Made by a program: the position numbers and the translations under genes
Notes under the pieces: model-generated
What the model was told of the DNA's origin: nothing
The model's database searches: none
The model's input: only the letters and a program-made list of their open reading frames with translations
DNA from: Nocardioides pinisoli
GTDB taxonomy: Bacteria > Actinomycetota > Actinomycetes > Propionibacteriales > Nocardioidaceae
Reading direction: 5' to 3'
Assembly (NCBI RefSeq): GCF_024199985.1
Contig: NZ_JANARS010000001.1
Coordinates: 186,001 to 250,000, forward strand
Length of the DNA stretch: 64,000 nucleotides
Shown: one piece after another, positions 28,497 to 37,164 of the stretch
Position numbering within the stretch: the first letter of the stretch is position 1
How the letters are laid out: every line of letters starts with the position of its first letter

Positions 28497-29711
28497 TCAG
28501 CGTCGCGTGGCGAGGAAGTCGGCGATCCGGCCGATGGCCTCCTCGAGCACCGAGGCCTCGGGCAGGGTGACGAGGCGGAAGTGGTCGGTGTCGGGCCAGT
28601 TGAAGCCCGTGCCGTGCGTGACGAGGATCTTCTTCGCGCGCAGGAGGTCGAGCACGAACTCCTGGTCGTCCTCGATCGCGTAGACGTCCGGGTCGAGGCG
28701 AGGAAAGCAGTAGAGCGCGCCGCGGGGCCTGACGTTGCTGACGCCGGGGATCTCGTTGAGCAGGCGGTGGGCGAGCATGGACTGCTCGTAGAAGCGCCCG
28801 CCGGGACCGATGAGCTCCTCGATGGACTGGTAGCCGCCCAGGGCGGTCTGGATGGCGTGCTGGGCCGGCACGTTGGCGCACATGCGCATGTTCGCGATGA
28901 GGGTGAGGCCCTCGATGAAGTCGGTGGCGATCTCCTTGGGCCCGGAGATCATCACCCAGCCGGCGCGGTAGCCGCACACGCGGTAGGCCTTCGAGAGCCC
29001 GGAGAACGTCAGGCACAGGACGTCGTTGCCGCCGTAGGTCGCCGCGTGGTGGTGCCGCGCGTCCTCGAAGAGGATCTTCTCGTAGATCTCGTCGGCCATC
29101 ACGACGAGGTGGTGGCGCCGGGCGATGTCGACGAGCGCCTTGACCGTCTCCTCGCTGTAGACGGCACCCGTGGGGTTGTTGGGGTTGATGATGACGATCG
29201 CGTAGGTGTTCTCGGTGATCTTGGCCTCGATGTCGGCGAGGTCGGGGTTCCAGTCGTCCTCCTCGTCGCAGCGGTAGTGCACCGGGATGCCGCCCGCGAG
29301 GGTCACCGCGCCGGTCCACAGCGGGTAGTCGGGCGCGGGCACCAGGATCTCGTTGCCGTCGTCGACGAAGGCCTGCAACACCATCGAGATGAGCTCGGAG
29401 ACGCCGTTGCCGATGAAGACGTCCTCCACGCCCACGTCGCGCAGGCCGTGGGACTGGTAGTAGTTCATGACGGCGGTGCGCGCCGACCAGATGCCCTGGC
29501 TGTCGGCGTAGCCCTGCGACTGCGGCAGGTGGTGGATCATGTCGGCGAGGATCTGCTCGGGCGCCTCGAAGCCGAACGGTGCGGTGTTGCCGATGTTGAG
29601 CTTGAGGATGCGGTGCCCCTCGGCCTCGAGCCGCTGTGCCTCGACCAGGATCGGACCGCGGACGTCGTAGCGGACACCTTGCAGCTTCTTGCTCTGTCGG
29701 ATCGGGCGCAC
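28497..29711 (-). CDS. PLP-dependent aminotransferase, alanine (AlaA) type
   Basis: It probably moves the amino group between alanine or a similar amino acid and 2-oxoglutarate. The 404-residue product is a class I fold: LNIGNTAPFGFEAP near 38, the PLP-stacking region YADSQGIWSAR, INPNNPTGAVYS near 185, DEIYEKILFED near 218, the catalytic Lys in SGLSKAYRVCGYRAGW near 247, and a C-terminal Arg in HFRLVTLP. This sequence type is typical of AlaA and its actinobacterial homologues. It starts at a GTG with GGATGGAG upstream and is divergent from the GNAT gene with only 42 bases between. Confidence 0.88.
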   Translation of the reverse strand: MRPIRQSKKLQGVRYDVRGPILVEAQRLEAEGHRILKLNIGNTAPFGFEAPEQILADMIHHLPQSQGYADSQGIWSARTAVMNYYQSHGLRDVGVEDVFIGNGVSELISMVLQAFVDDGNEILVPAPDYPLWTGAVTLAGGIPVHYRCDEEDDWNPDLADIEAKITENTYAIVIINPNNPTGAVYSEETVKALVDIARRHHLVVMADEIYEKILFEDARHHHAATYGGNDVLCLTFSGLSKAYRVCGYRAGWVMISGPKEIATDFIEGLTLIANMRMCANVPAQHAIQTALGGYQSIEELIGPGGRFYEQSMLAHRLLNEIPGVSNVRPRGALYCFPRLDPDVYAIEDDQEFVLDLLRAKKILVTHGTGFNWPDTDHFRLVTLPEASVLEEAIGRIADFLATRR

Positions 29712-29740
29712 GCTCCATCCTCTCAGGCCCGGTCCGGCGC

Positions 29741-29746
29741 TAGCAT
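29741..29746 (+). promoter_or_regulatory. -10 box of leaderless GNAT gene
   Basis: TAGCAT, seven bases before GTG 29754, with no Shine-Dalgarno, sets the start of the acetyltransferase gene. Confidence 0.5.
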
Positions 29747-29753
29747 CGACAGC

Positions 29754-30413
29754 GTGTCCCGCAAGACCGCACGCCTCACGGTCGACCACCTCGCGGAGCT
29801 GGCCGACCCCGTGCGCTCGTGCGTGTTCTGGGAGCTCGCGCCCGTCGACCGGGCCCGGCTCGACCACGACGAGCGGATCGCGCAGAAGGAGAGCTGGCTC
29901 TCGACGGTGCTGCGCGACTGGGGCTCCTGCGGTCGGGTCGTACGCCTCGACGGGCGCACCGTCGGACACATCGTGTACGCCCCTGCGGCCCGGCTGCCGG
30001 GCGCGGCGAGCCTGCCGACCGCACCGGGCTCTCCCGACGCGATCATCGCGGCGACGGCGTGGGTCGAGCCCGCCCTGCGGGGCGGTGGCCTGGGCCGCCT
30101 GCTCGTCCAGGCGATGGCCGCCGACCTGGTCGAGCGCGGCCACTCCGCGATCGAGGCCTACGGCGACACACGCGGGCGGACCGTCGGCTGCGTGCTGCCG
30201 GCCGAGTTCCTCGGCAGCGTGGGCTTCAAGACCCAGCGGGCGCACCCGACCACACCGCGGATGCGCATGGAGCTGCGCACCGCGCTGAGCTGGAAGGACG
30301 AGGTCGAGCTCGCGCTCGAGAAGATGTGGGGTGTCGTGCGCCCCACGCACAAGGCGACCCGCCCGATCGGATCGGTGCGGGTCGCCTCGCGGTCGACTGC
30401 TCGTCTCAGATGA
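29754..30413 (+). CDS. GNAT-family N-acetyltransferase
   Basis: It should move an acetyl group from acetyl-CoA to an amine; the substrate is not evident. The 219-residue product has the GNAT acetyl-CoA loop in [21 protein letters not shown] near 104-124, and a characteristic N-terminal segment SCVFWELAPVDRA. GNAT proteins of this type occur near the trx genes in several actinobacteria. The last 20 or so codons run through a strong hairpin (30352-30387) and overlap the trxA end by eight bases, so the C-terminal tail is probably not part of the fold. Confidence 0.78.
   Translation: MSRKTARLTVDHLAELADPVRSCVFWELAPVDRARLDHDERIAQKESWLSTVLRDWGSCGRVVRLDGRTVGHIVYAPAARLPGAASLPTAPGSPDAIIAATAWVEPALRGGGLGRLLVQAMAADLVERGHSAIEAYGDTRGRTVGCVLPAEFLGSVGFKTQRAHPTTPRMRMELRTALSWKDEVELALEKMWGVVRPTHKATRPIGSVRVASRSTARLR
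30352..30387. terminator. Hairpin between convergent GNAT and trxA genes
   Basis: AGGCGACCCGC (30352-30362) and its exact complement (30377-30387) form an 11-bp stem. It lies 18 bases past the trxA stop on the minus strand and inside the 3' end of the GNAT frame, and may stop transcripts from both sides. Confidence 0.55.
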
Positions 30414-30729
30414 TGCCGTCGAGCTCCTTGAGGAGCGCGGCCTTGGGCTTGGCGCCCACGATGGACTTCACGACCTCGCCACCCTGGTAGACGTTGATCG
30501 TCGGGATGCCGGTGACGCGGTAGGACGAGGGGGTCACCGGGTTCTCGTCGACGTTCATCTTGAGGAAGGTGAGCTTGTCACCGTGCTCGGCGTTGAGCTC
30601 GTCGAGGATCGGGGCGACCTGGCGGCACGGACCGCACCACTCGGCCCAGAAGTCGACGAGGACGGGCTTGTCGGACTTGAGGACCTGCGCCTCGAACTCG
30701 GCGTCGGTCACGGCGGCGATGTTGGCCAC
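30406..30729 (-). CDS. trxA: Thioredoxin
   Basis: Thioredoxin reduces protein disulfides with electrons from TrxB. The 107-residue product has the standard fold: VLVDFWAEWCGPCRQVAP near 22-39 with the redox pair WCGPC, and the cis-Pro loop TGIPTINVYQGGE near 74. It starts at a GTG; the open frame upstream extends 20 codons without coding character. It follows trxB by 102 bases and is read in the same direction. Confidence 0.97.
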   Translation of the reverse strand: MANIAAVTDAEFEAQVLKSDKPVLVDFWAEWCGPCRQVAPILDELNAEHGDKLTFLKMNVDENPVTPSSYRVTGIPTINVYQGGEVVKSIVGAKPKAALLKELDGII

Positions 30730-30831
30730 GGCGTGTTGCCCCTTTCGTGGGTGTGAAGATCGTTGGGTGGGGATGTCCTGAGTCAACACCAGTGCTCGGA
30801 CACTTGTTCCCAGTACGGCCTCAGGACGGCC

Positions 30832-31845
30832 TCAGGCGCGGGCGGTCTCCACCTGCTCCTCGATCGCCTCGACCGTCGCGGCGGCGTCGCCGGCGGTGGA
30901 GGCCTCGTGGTCGAGCGCGGCGATGAAGCGCTCGGCGTCGAGGGCGGCCGCGCAGCCGGTGCCCGCGGCGGTGATCGCCTGGCGGTAGTGGTGGTCGACG
31001 AGGTCGCCGGCAGCGAAGACGCCGGGGAGGTTGGTCTTGGTCGAGGGGTGGTCGACGAGCACGTAGCCGTCGTCGTCGAGGTCGACCTGGCCGGTCAGCA
31101 GCTCCGAGCGCGGGTCGTGGCCGATGGCGATGAAGAGCCCGGTGACGGCCAGGTCGCGCTCCGCCCCGGTCCCGGTGTCGCGGAGGGTGATCGACTCGAG
31201 CTTGTCGGCCCCGTTGATGGCGGCGACCTCGGAGTTCCACACCATCTCGAGCTTGGGGTCGGCGAAGGCGCGCTCCTGCATGATCTTGGAGGCGCGCAGC
31301 TCGCCGCGGCGGTGGATCAGGTAGACCTTGGACGCGAAGCGCGTGAGGAAGGTGGCCTCCTCGACGGCGGAGTCGCCACCACCGACGACGGCGATGGCCT
31401 GCTCGCGGAAGAAGAAGCCGTCACACGTGGCACACCAGGACACGCCGCGACCGGAGAGCTCGTCCTCGCGCGGCAGGTCGAGCTTGCGGTAGCCCGAGCC
31501 GGTCGCGAGGATCACCGAGCGCGCGGTGTAGGTGTCGGTGGCCGTCTTCACGACCTTGACGTCGCCGGTGAGGTCCACCTCGACGACGTCGTCGGCGACC
31601 AGCTCGGCCCCGAAGCGCTCGGCCTGGGCGCGCATCTCGTCCATCAGGGCGGGGCCCATGATGCCGTCGCGGAAGCCGGGGAAGTTCTCCACCTCGGTGG
31701 TGTTCATGAGCGCGCCACCCGCGGTGACCGAGCCCTCGAAGACCAGCGGGTTGAGCGAGGCGCGGGCGGCGTAGACGGCCGCCGTGTAGCCCGTGGGCCC
31801 CGAGCCGATGATGATGACGTTGCGCGTCTCGGTGCTGGTGCTCAT
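30832..31845 (-). CDS. trxB: Thioredoxin-disulfide reductase
   Basis: TrxB uses NADPH and FAD to reduce thioredoxin. The 337-residue product has the FAD loop [15 protein letters not shown] near 14-28, the redox pair in [11 protein letters not shown] near 138, the NADPH loop [11 protein letters not shown] near 155, and the FAD-binding VFAAGDLVD near 285. The last 40 residues form an Ala/Glu-rich tail. The gene sits between the anti-sigma factor gene and trxA, as in mycobacteria and streptomycetes. Confidence 0.97.
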   Translation of the reverse strand: MSTSTETRNVIIIGSGPTGYTAAVYAARASLNPLVFEGSVTAGGALMNTTEVENFPGFRDGIMGPALMDEMRAQAERFGAELVADDVVEVDLTGDVKVVKTATDTYTARSVILATGSGYRKLDLPREDELSGRGVSWCATCDGFFFREQAIAVVGGGDSAVEEATFLTRFASKVYLIHRRGELRASKIMQERAFADPKLEMVWNSEVAAINGADKLESITLRDTGTGAERDLAVTGLFIAIGHDPRSELLTGQVDLDDDGYVLVDHPSTKTNLPGVFAAGDLVDHHYRQAITAAGTGCAAALDAERFIAALDHEASTAGDAAATVEAIEEQVETARA

Positions 31846-31900
31846 GAGCGGTCAGTGACTCCTGGTGGGATCGGGACTGGATCGGGGTGTACGCCGGTCT

Positions 31901-31927
31901 CAACCGATCGTAGGCGACCGTTGTTCC
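31901..31927 (-). promoter_or_regulatory. SigR/SigH-type promoter upstream of trxB
   Basis: On the minus strand GGAAC (31927-31923) is followed after 18 bases by GTTG (31904-31901), 55 bases before trxB. This matches the oxidative-stress ECF sigma consensus (GGAAT/C, 18-19 bases, GTT) known from SigR of Streptomyces and SigH of Mycobacterium, whose regulons include trxBA. Confidence 0.55.
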
Positions 31928-31964
31928 ACGGAGGAGCGGGACCGCTCACGGTGTGGGGGACTGC

Positions 31965-32690
31965 TCACGGTGAGGGCAGGGTCACCGTACGCACGGGCTC
32001 GGGGTCGCCGCACACGTAGAGCTCGACGTCCTGGGCCTCCCCGACCGGGGGTCGGAAGACGACGAGACCCGACTCCCCGTCGACGGTCGCCGCGACCAGG
32101 GCGGCCGACCGACCCGGCTCGACGCCCTCGCAGCTCCGGAGCGCGGCGAGCGACCTGAGGCGCTGTCGGGCGTCCGTGGCGTCCGGTCGGATCTCCACCA
32201 GCTGACCGATGATGTCCTCGTCGTCGTCGGAGAACAAGGTGGGACGGTCCGCGAGCCCGGGACTGAGGAAGCTCTCCTGCGGCTCCCGTGCCTGGCTGTC
32301 GGCGCCGCCGTCGAGGTCCGTGCCCGACTCGGCGCCGCCGTCGTCCTCGGACGTGGGTGCCTCGGCCAGGGAGCTGTCGGACGCGGACCCTGCGCTCGAG
32401 TCGCTGGCGTCGCCGCCCCCGCGGGGCAGGACCTGACCGATCGCGACGCCCGCGACGACGACCGAGGCGGCGGCGAGCAGGCCGATGCCGGCAATCCGGC
32501 GCCGGCGCGAGCCGATGTCGACGACACGGCCCGGTGACGTGTCCGCGTCCGCGCGCTCGGCAACGAGGTCGGCGAGCGTGTCGTCGAGGCGGGAGACGAC
32601 CTCTGGAGGCGGCGGGCCGTCGTGGCGCGCCTCGGCGAGCAGACGGCGTACGGCCTCCTGCTCGGGCGGGAGCCCGGAGGACTCGGTCAT
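31965..32690 (-). CDS. Membrane anti-sigma factor candidate
   Basis: The 241-residue product has a cytoplasmic part of about 62 residues (PPEVVSRLDDTLADLVAER is the sort of helix that holds a sigma factor), one membrane helix at about 66-88 (IAGIGLLAAASVVVAGVAIG), an acidic disordered linker (about 92-145), and a small outside domain with two cysteines. It directly follows the ECF sigma gene, in the place of the mycobacterial rsmA anti-SigM gene. No zinc-binding anti-sigma motif is seen, so the assignment rests on position and topology. Confidence 0.7.
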   Translation of the reverse strand: MTESSGLPPEQEAVRRLLAEARHDGPPPPEVVSRLDDTLADLVAERADADTSPGRVVDIGSRRRRIAGIGLLAAASVVVAGVAIGQVLPRGGGDASDSSAGSASDSSLAEAPTSEDDGGAESGTDLDGGADSQAREPQESFLSPGLADRPTLFSDDDEDIIGQLVEIRPDATDARQRLRSLAALRSCEGVEPGRSAALVAATVDGESGLVVFRPPVGEAQDVELYVCGDPEPVRTVTLPSP

Positions 32691-32768
32691 CGACGGTCAC
32701 CTCCTCGGGGTGTCGGGGGACGGAGGAACGGAACGGGTGGGACGGGTGGGACGGGTGCGGACCGGCGC

Positions 32769-33449
32769 TCAGGGCGCGGGCGGACCTCGCGGACGCACGG
32801 AAGGTTGGACGGGGCCGTCGGGGGGCGGGTTCCCGTGAGGCGGGTCACCGGCGGGGTGGTGGAGGTCGGCGAGCAGCTGCGCGAGCTTGGTGCGACCGCG
32901 TGAGCAGCGCGACTTCACCGTGCCCTCTGCGCACCCGAGCATCTCGGCCACCTCGGCGACGGGGTAGCCCTCCATGTCGACGAGCACGAGCGCCGCTCGC
33001 TGCTCGGCGGGCAGGGTCGCGAGCGCGTCGAGCACCCGCCGGCGCCGCTCCGCGTCCTCCGCCACGGCCTCGGGCTGGTCGTCGTGCACGGCGGTGGCGA
33101 CCACGGTGCCGCGGTCCTCGACGTCGTCGGGCAGCGCCTCGAAACGCCGGATCTTCGCGGACCGCATCCGGTCGAGGCACGCGTTGACCACGACCCGGTG
33201 CAGCCACGTCGTCACGGCGGCGTCGCCGCGGTAGGAGCCCGCACGGCGGAAGGCGGCGATCATGCCGTCCTGGAGCCCGTCGGCCGCGTCCTCGGGGTGG
33301 CCCATGGTGCGGAGCGCCACGGCCCACAGCCGGTCGCGGTGGCGGGCGAAGAGCTCGCCGAAAGCCGCGGCATCACCGTCGACGTGGGCCTGGAGGAGCT
33401 CGCGGTCCGAGCGCTCGTCGCCCCTCGGGTGGTCATCCGGGGTGGTCAC
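32769..33449 (-). CDS. sigM: ECF RNA polymerase sigma factor, SigM family
   Basis: The 226-residue product has sigma region 2 at about 15-85 (AAFGELFARHRDRLWAVALR, then EDAADGLQDGMIAAFRRAG and TWLHRVVVNACLDRMR) and sigma region 4 at about 135-190 (LATLPAEQRAALVLVDMEGY, MLGCAEGTVKSRCSRGRTKL). A Pro-rich tail follows. The GTG start overlaps the pseudokinase stop (GTGA). The murJ, sigM, anti-sigma, trxB, trxA order equals that of the mycobacterial sigM locus, so it probably controls envelope-stress genes. Confidence 0.88.
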   Translation of the reverse strand: MTTPDDHPRGDERSDRELLQAHVDGDAAAFGELFARHRDRLWAVALRTMGHPEDAADGLQDGMIAAFRRAGSYRGDAAVTTWLHRVVVNACLDRMRSAKIRRFEALPDDVEDRGTVVATAVHDDQPEAVAEDAERRRRVLDALATLPAEQRAALVLVDMEGYPVAEVAEMLGCAEGTVKSRCSRGRTKLAQLLADLHHPAGDPPHGNPPPDGPVQPSVRPRGPPAP

Positions 33450-35470
33450 GAGCCGAGTACCTGCACCTCGGTGATCGTGCCGCGGAACCCGTCGGCGAGC
33501 TGCGGCAGCAGCGTGAGCCAGACGGTGACGTACTGCCCCGACACGGGCTCGGCGAGGTCGATCGAGAGCTCGCCGTCGCCGGACGCCGTCCCGACGGGGG
33601 TCAGCTCCGACACGCCCTGCGGCGGCTCGGACGTGACGTAGGCCGCGAGCGAGGTCTGGCCGCCCTCCGTGGTGACCAGCACCCGGCGCACGGCCTTCGT
33701 CCCGCCGAGGTCGATGACGAGGCCGACGCCGGTCTTGAGACCGGCGGGACCGAAGTTCTGCTCGTAGGTCGACGTGGTCCACGAGGTCGCGGGGTCGCCA
33801 TCGAGGACGTTGGGCACGGAGTCGGGGTTCTCCTGCTGGCCGTCGGTGCCCTGAGGGTCGAAGTCATCGGCGACCAGGTCGGTGAACGGCGTCGGGGGCG
33901 CGACGCTCGGGGTGGTCGTGGTCGTCGGCTCCTCGCTCGAGCCGGGCGTCGGCGGCTTGAGCCCGAGCTGGTAGGCGGAGACCACCGCCACCCCGACGAG
34001 CAGGCAGATCCCGACGATCAGCGCGAGCCGGATCCAGCTGCGCCCGGGCACCTGGTCGCCGGTGTCGTCGAACCCGTCCCCGGTGTCCCAGCGGTCCTCC
34101 GACCACGACCCGGAGGCCCACGACCCGGTGTCGCGGCCCACCGGCCGTACGCCCGAGTCCCGGCCCGGGTCACGGGCGGAGTCCTGGCTGGAGTCCCACG
34201 GCCAGTAGTCCGGGTTGGAGGCGGCACGGCTGCCCGGGCGGGGACGGCGTACGGGCTCGCCCTCGGGCGGGTCGGGTGCGAAGAGCGGCTTGGGCGTGGG
34301 GTCGGCGAGCGGCGGCGGGGGCGCGGGCCGCTCGGTGCGCGCGCGGAGCCAGTCGACCTCGTCGTCGTCGTGGAACACCGGCATCCCGGCCTGGGTGGGC
34401 AGGTCGGTGCTCGCGCGCGGAGGCGCGTCGGACGGTGGCGATTCGTCGGCGCTGATCGCAGTGGTCACCTCGGGCTCGGGGCCGGCGGGCCGGTCGCCGG
34501 CCGTCGTCTCGTCGGCAGGACCGGCGGCGGGCGGGTCCTCGGGCGGGCCGGTCGGCGGGTCGTCGGGACCGGGCTCGAGGTCGGCGGCCGGGACGACCGG
34601 CACCACCGCGGTGGGCGCGGCTGGGGACGTCGGGGCCGGCGAGGACAGCGAGGGGGACGGCGGCGGCGTGGGGGGCAGGAGTGGGCGCGCCGCCGGCACG
34701 GCGACGTGCGTGCCGGTCAGCTCCCCGACGTGGTCGAGGAGGAGGTCGCGGATGCTGCGCGCCGAGGGGTGCGGCCGGTCGGACTCGCGCTGCGGGTTGA
34801 GCACCTCGTCGCAGAGGGCGTCGAGGACCCGCGGGATGCCGGCGCGCACCCGGCGCGGGCGGAGCACCTCGCCGTGGACCTCGGGGGCAGGAGGCACGTC
34901 GGAGGGGGAGATGCCGGGCCACTTGCCGGTGAGCGCGCAGTAGAGGAGGCCGGCGAGGTCGATCTCGTCGACGTTGGTCCGCCCGGCGGGCAAGCCGCGC
35001 AGGGCGGCCTCGACGCCGAAGCCGATGATGCGCACCTGGCCGTGCTGGTCGATGAGGACGTGCTCGGGCGACAGGCACCCGTGGGCGAGGCCCGCCTCGT
35101 GGGCCCCGACGAGGCTGTCGGCGACCTCCGCCACCAGCCAGGCCGCCCGGCGGGGGGCGATCGGTCCCTCGCGGGTGAGCAGGATGTCGAGCGAGTCGCC
35201 CTGCCCCCACTCGTTGACCACGAAGCAGCGGCCGTCGGCGGCCTCGGCGTCGAGGACCCGCAGCAGCCGCCGGTCGATGACCGGACCCGTGCGGCGGGCC
35301 GCCTCGAGGAGCGGCCCGGCCCGGGCGTCGTCCTCGGCGATGATGTGCACGGCCACCGGACGGTGGAGGACGAGGTCGTGGGCACGCCAGAACCGGCCGG
35401 CACCGGCCTCGGCCAGCAGGTCGTCGAGCCGGTAGCGCCCGGCGAGCACGTCACCGGCCTGCATCGACAT
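33446..35470 (-). CDS. Membrane pseudokinase, MurJ-associated
   Basis: The 674-residue product begins with a protein-kinase fold (about 1-250; GRYRLDDLLAEAGAGRFWRA, PVAVHII) but the catalytic His-Arg-Asp is HGC (AHGCLSPEHVLI) and Asp-Phe-Gly is replaced in IIGFGVEAA, so it should not transfer phosphate. A long Pro/Asp-rich linker (about 260-500) leads to one membrane helix (LALIVGICLLVGVAVVSAYQ) and an outside galactose-binding-like beta domain (about 550-674). Mycobacterial MurJ carries the same kinase-like and outside parts in one chain; here they are a separate gene just after murJ. The ATG at 35470 has GAGGGG five bases upstream. Confidence 0.82.
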   Translation of the reverse strand: MSMQAGDVLAGRYRLDDLLAEAGAGRFWRAHDLVLHRPVAVHIIAEDDARAGPLLEAARRTGPVIDRRLLRVLDAEAADGRCFVVNEWGQGDSLDILLTREGPIAPRRAAWLVAEVADSLVGAHEAGLAHGCLSPEHVLIDQHGQVRIIGFGVEAALRGLPAGRTNVDEIDLAGLLYCALTGKWPGISPSDVPPAPEVHGEVLRPRRVRAGIPRVLDALCDEVLNPQRESDRPHPSARSIRDLLLDHVGELTGTHVAVPAARPLLPPTPPPSPSLSSPAPTSPAAPTAVVPVVPAADLEPGPDDPPTGPPEDPPAAGPADETTAGDRPAGPEPEVTTAISADESPPSDAPPRASTDLPTQAGMPVFHDDDEVDWLRARTERPAPPPPLADPTPKPLFAPDPPEGEPVRRPRPGSRAASNPDYWPWDSSQDSARDPGRDSGVRPVGRDTGSWASGSWSEDRWDTGDGFDDTGDQVPGRSWIRLALIVGICLLVGVAVVSAYQLGLKPPTPGSSEEPTTTTTPSVAPPTPFTDLVADDFDPQGTDGQQENPDSVPNVLDGDPATSWTTSTYEQNFGPAGLKTGVGLVIDLGGTKAVRRVLVTTEGGQTSLAAYVTSEPPQGVSELTPVGTASGDGELSIDLAEPVSGQYVTVWLTLLPQLADGFRGTITEVQVLGS

Positions 35471-35529
35471 CGGCACCCCTCACCCCACCTCCCTCGGACG
35501 TCCCCGTGCTGGGCCCACTCTAGGGAGTC

Positions 35530-37164
35530 TCACCGTCGTCGCAGGCGCGCCGCGACGGTGTCCACCAGGGTCGTGACCTCGCCCACCCGCAGCAGCCGCG
35601 CCCCGACGAGCACGACGGCGAGGCCCACCGACGCGCTGGCACCGCCGCGGACCAGGCCGACCAGGGGGCCGGGACGGTCGCCGAGGCCGGCCAGCGAGAG
35701 CTCCACCAGCCAGGCCGCAGCACCGGCCGCCGCGAGCACCAGCGACATCCGTGCGAGGAACCGCAGCAGCTGCGGGGTCTCGAGGCCACCGACCCTGCGG
35801 CGCAGCAGGACGAAGCTCACCACCGCACCCACGGCGTAGGACGAGAGGTAGGCGACGACCAGCATGGGGGCCGTCTCCTCGGGCGGGCGCGTGGGCACCA
35901 GGAGCGTCGCGACGAGCACGTTGGTCGCCGACACTGCCACCTGGATGAAGAACACGAGCCGGGTCATCTCCATGGCGTAGAAGCCGCGGAGCATGAAGTA
36001 GTGGACGGTGAAGAAGGCCAGCGCCGGGCCGAAGAGCGCGAGGGTGGGCGCGATGCTCGCCGCGGTGTCCTCGCCGCCACCCCACCCGAACGCGAACCCC
36101 GCGACGTCGCCGGCCACGACCGGGAGCAGGACCGCGAAGGGCAGCACCAGCGCGAGCGACGTACGCAGCGTCGAGCCGACCGTGCTGCCCAGCTTGCCCA
36201 GCCGGTCCTCGTGGGCGTAGGACGAGAGCCGCGGCAGGATCGCGGTCGCGAGCGAGACCGTGACGATCGAGTGCGGCACCATCATGATCAGCAGGCTGCT
36301 GGAGTAGACGGTGTAGCCGGTGCCTCCGTCGACCGCGCCGCCCGAGGCCAGCTTGACCACGACGAGGTACGCCGCCTGGGTGACCACCACGAACAGGACG
36401 GTCCACACGCCCAGCGCCAGGGTCTTGCGCAGCTCGGGGTCGCGGAAGTCGAAGCGCGGGCGGTAGACGAAGCCGGAGCGCCGGAGGTAGGGCAGCAGGA
36501 CGAGGAGCTGCGCGACGATGCCGAGGGTGGACCCCAGGCCGAGGAGCAGCTCCTGGCTCGTGCCGAGGGCCTCGTCCTGCTGGGGACCGTCGCCCACCGG
36601 GCCCCAGACGAGGAGGTAGGTGACGAGCATGGCGATCGAGAGGGCGTTGTTGGCGATCGGCGCCCACATCATCGGGCCGAACCGGCCGCGCGCGTTGAGC
36701 ACCTGTCCGATCAGGACGTACATGCCGTAGAAGAACACCTGCGGCAGGCACCACCGGGTCAGGGTGATGATCGACTCGAGGTGCTCGGACCGGTCCGGGT
36801 CGAGGTAGCGGTCGTCGAGGTAGAGGCTGAGCAGCGCCGGGGCGAGGACCACCAGCAGCACGGTCACCGTGCCCAGGAAGAGCGCGGAGAGGGTGATCAC
36901 CCGGCTGGCGTAGGCGTCGCCGCCGTCCGGGTCCTCCTTGATCCGCCGCACGAGCTGCGGCACGAGCACCGCGTTGAAGATGCCGCCGGCCAGCAGGATG
37001 TAGACCATGTTGGGCAGCGTGTTGGCGATGGAGAAGAGGTCACCGCGGATCGCGGCACCGAGGGCCGCCACCAGGAGCGCGCTCCGGATGAACCCGGAGG
37101 CCCGGGAGAACACCGTGCCCGCGGCCATCACGGCCGAGTTGGCCAGGATCCGCTGATCGGTCAC
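35530..37164 (-). CDS. murJ: Lipid II flippase MurJ (MviN)
   Basis: MurJ flips the peptidoglycan precursor lipid II across the membrane. The 544-residue product has about 14 membrane helices, beginning with the MATE-like start ILANSAVMAAGTVFSRASGFIRS, then ANTLPNMVYILLAGGIFNAV, NARGRFGPMMWAPIANN near 160 and SHSIVTVS-like MVPHSIVTVSLATAILPRLS near 295. Length is that of a stand-alone MurJ, without the mycobacterial kinase-like extension. Its start overlaps the DUF6049 stop by four bases, and the pseudokinase gene follows 59 bases downstream. Confidence 0.93.
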   Translation of the reverse strand: MTDQRILANSAVMAAGTVFSRASGFIRSALLVAALGAAIRGDLFSIANTLPNMVYILLAGGIFNAVLVPQLVRRIKEDPDGGDAYASRVITLSALFLGTVTVLLVVLAPALLSLYLDDRYLDPDRSEHLESIITLTRWCLPQVFFYGMYVLIGQVLNARGRFGPMMWAPIANNALSIAMLVTYLLVWGPVGDGPQQDEALGTSQELLLGLGSTLGIVAQLLVLLPYLRRSGFVYRPRFDFRDPELRKTLALGVWTVLFVVVTQAAYLVVVKLASGGAVDGGTGYTVYSSSLLIMMVPHSIVTVSLATAILPRLSSYAHEDRLGKLGSTVGSTLRTSLALVLPFAVLLPVVAGDVAGFAFGWGGGEDTAASIAPTLALFGPALAFFTVHYFMLRGFYAMEMTRLVFFIQVAVSATNVLVATLLVPTRPPEETAPMLVVAYLSSYAVGAVVSFVLLRRRVGGLETPQLLRFLARMSLVLAAAGAAAWLVELSLAGLGDRPGPLVGLVRGGASASVGLAVVLVGARLLRVGEVTTLVDTVAARLRRR

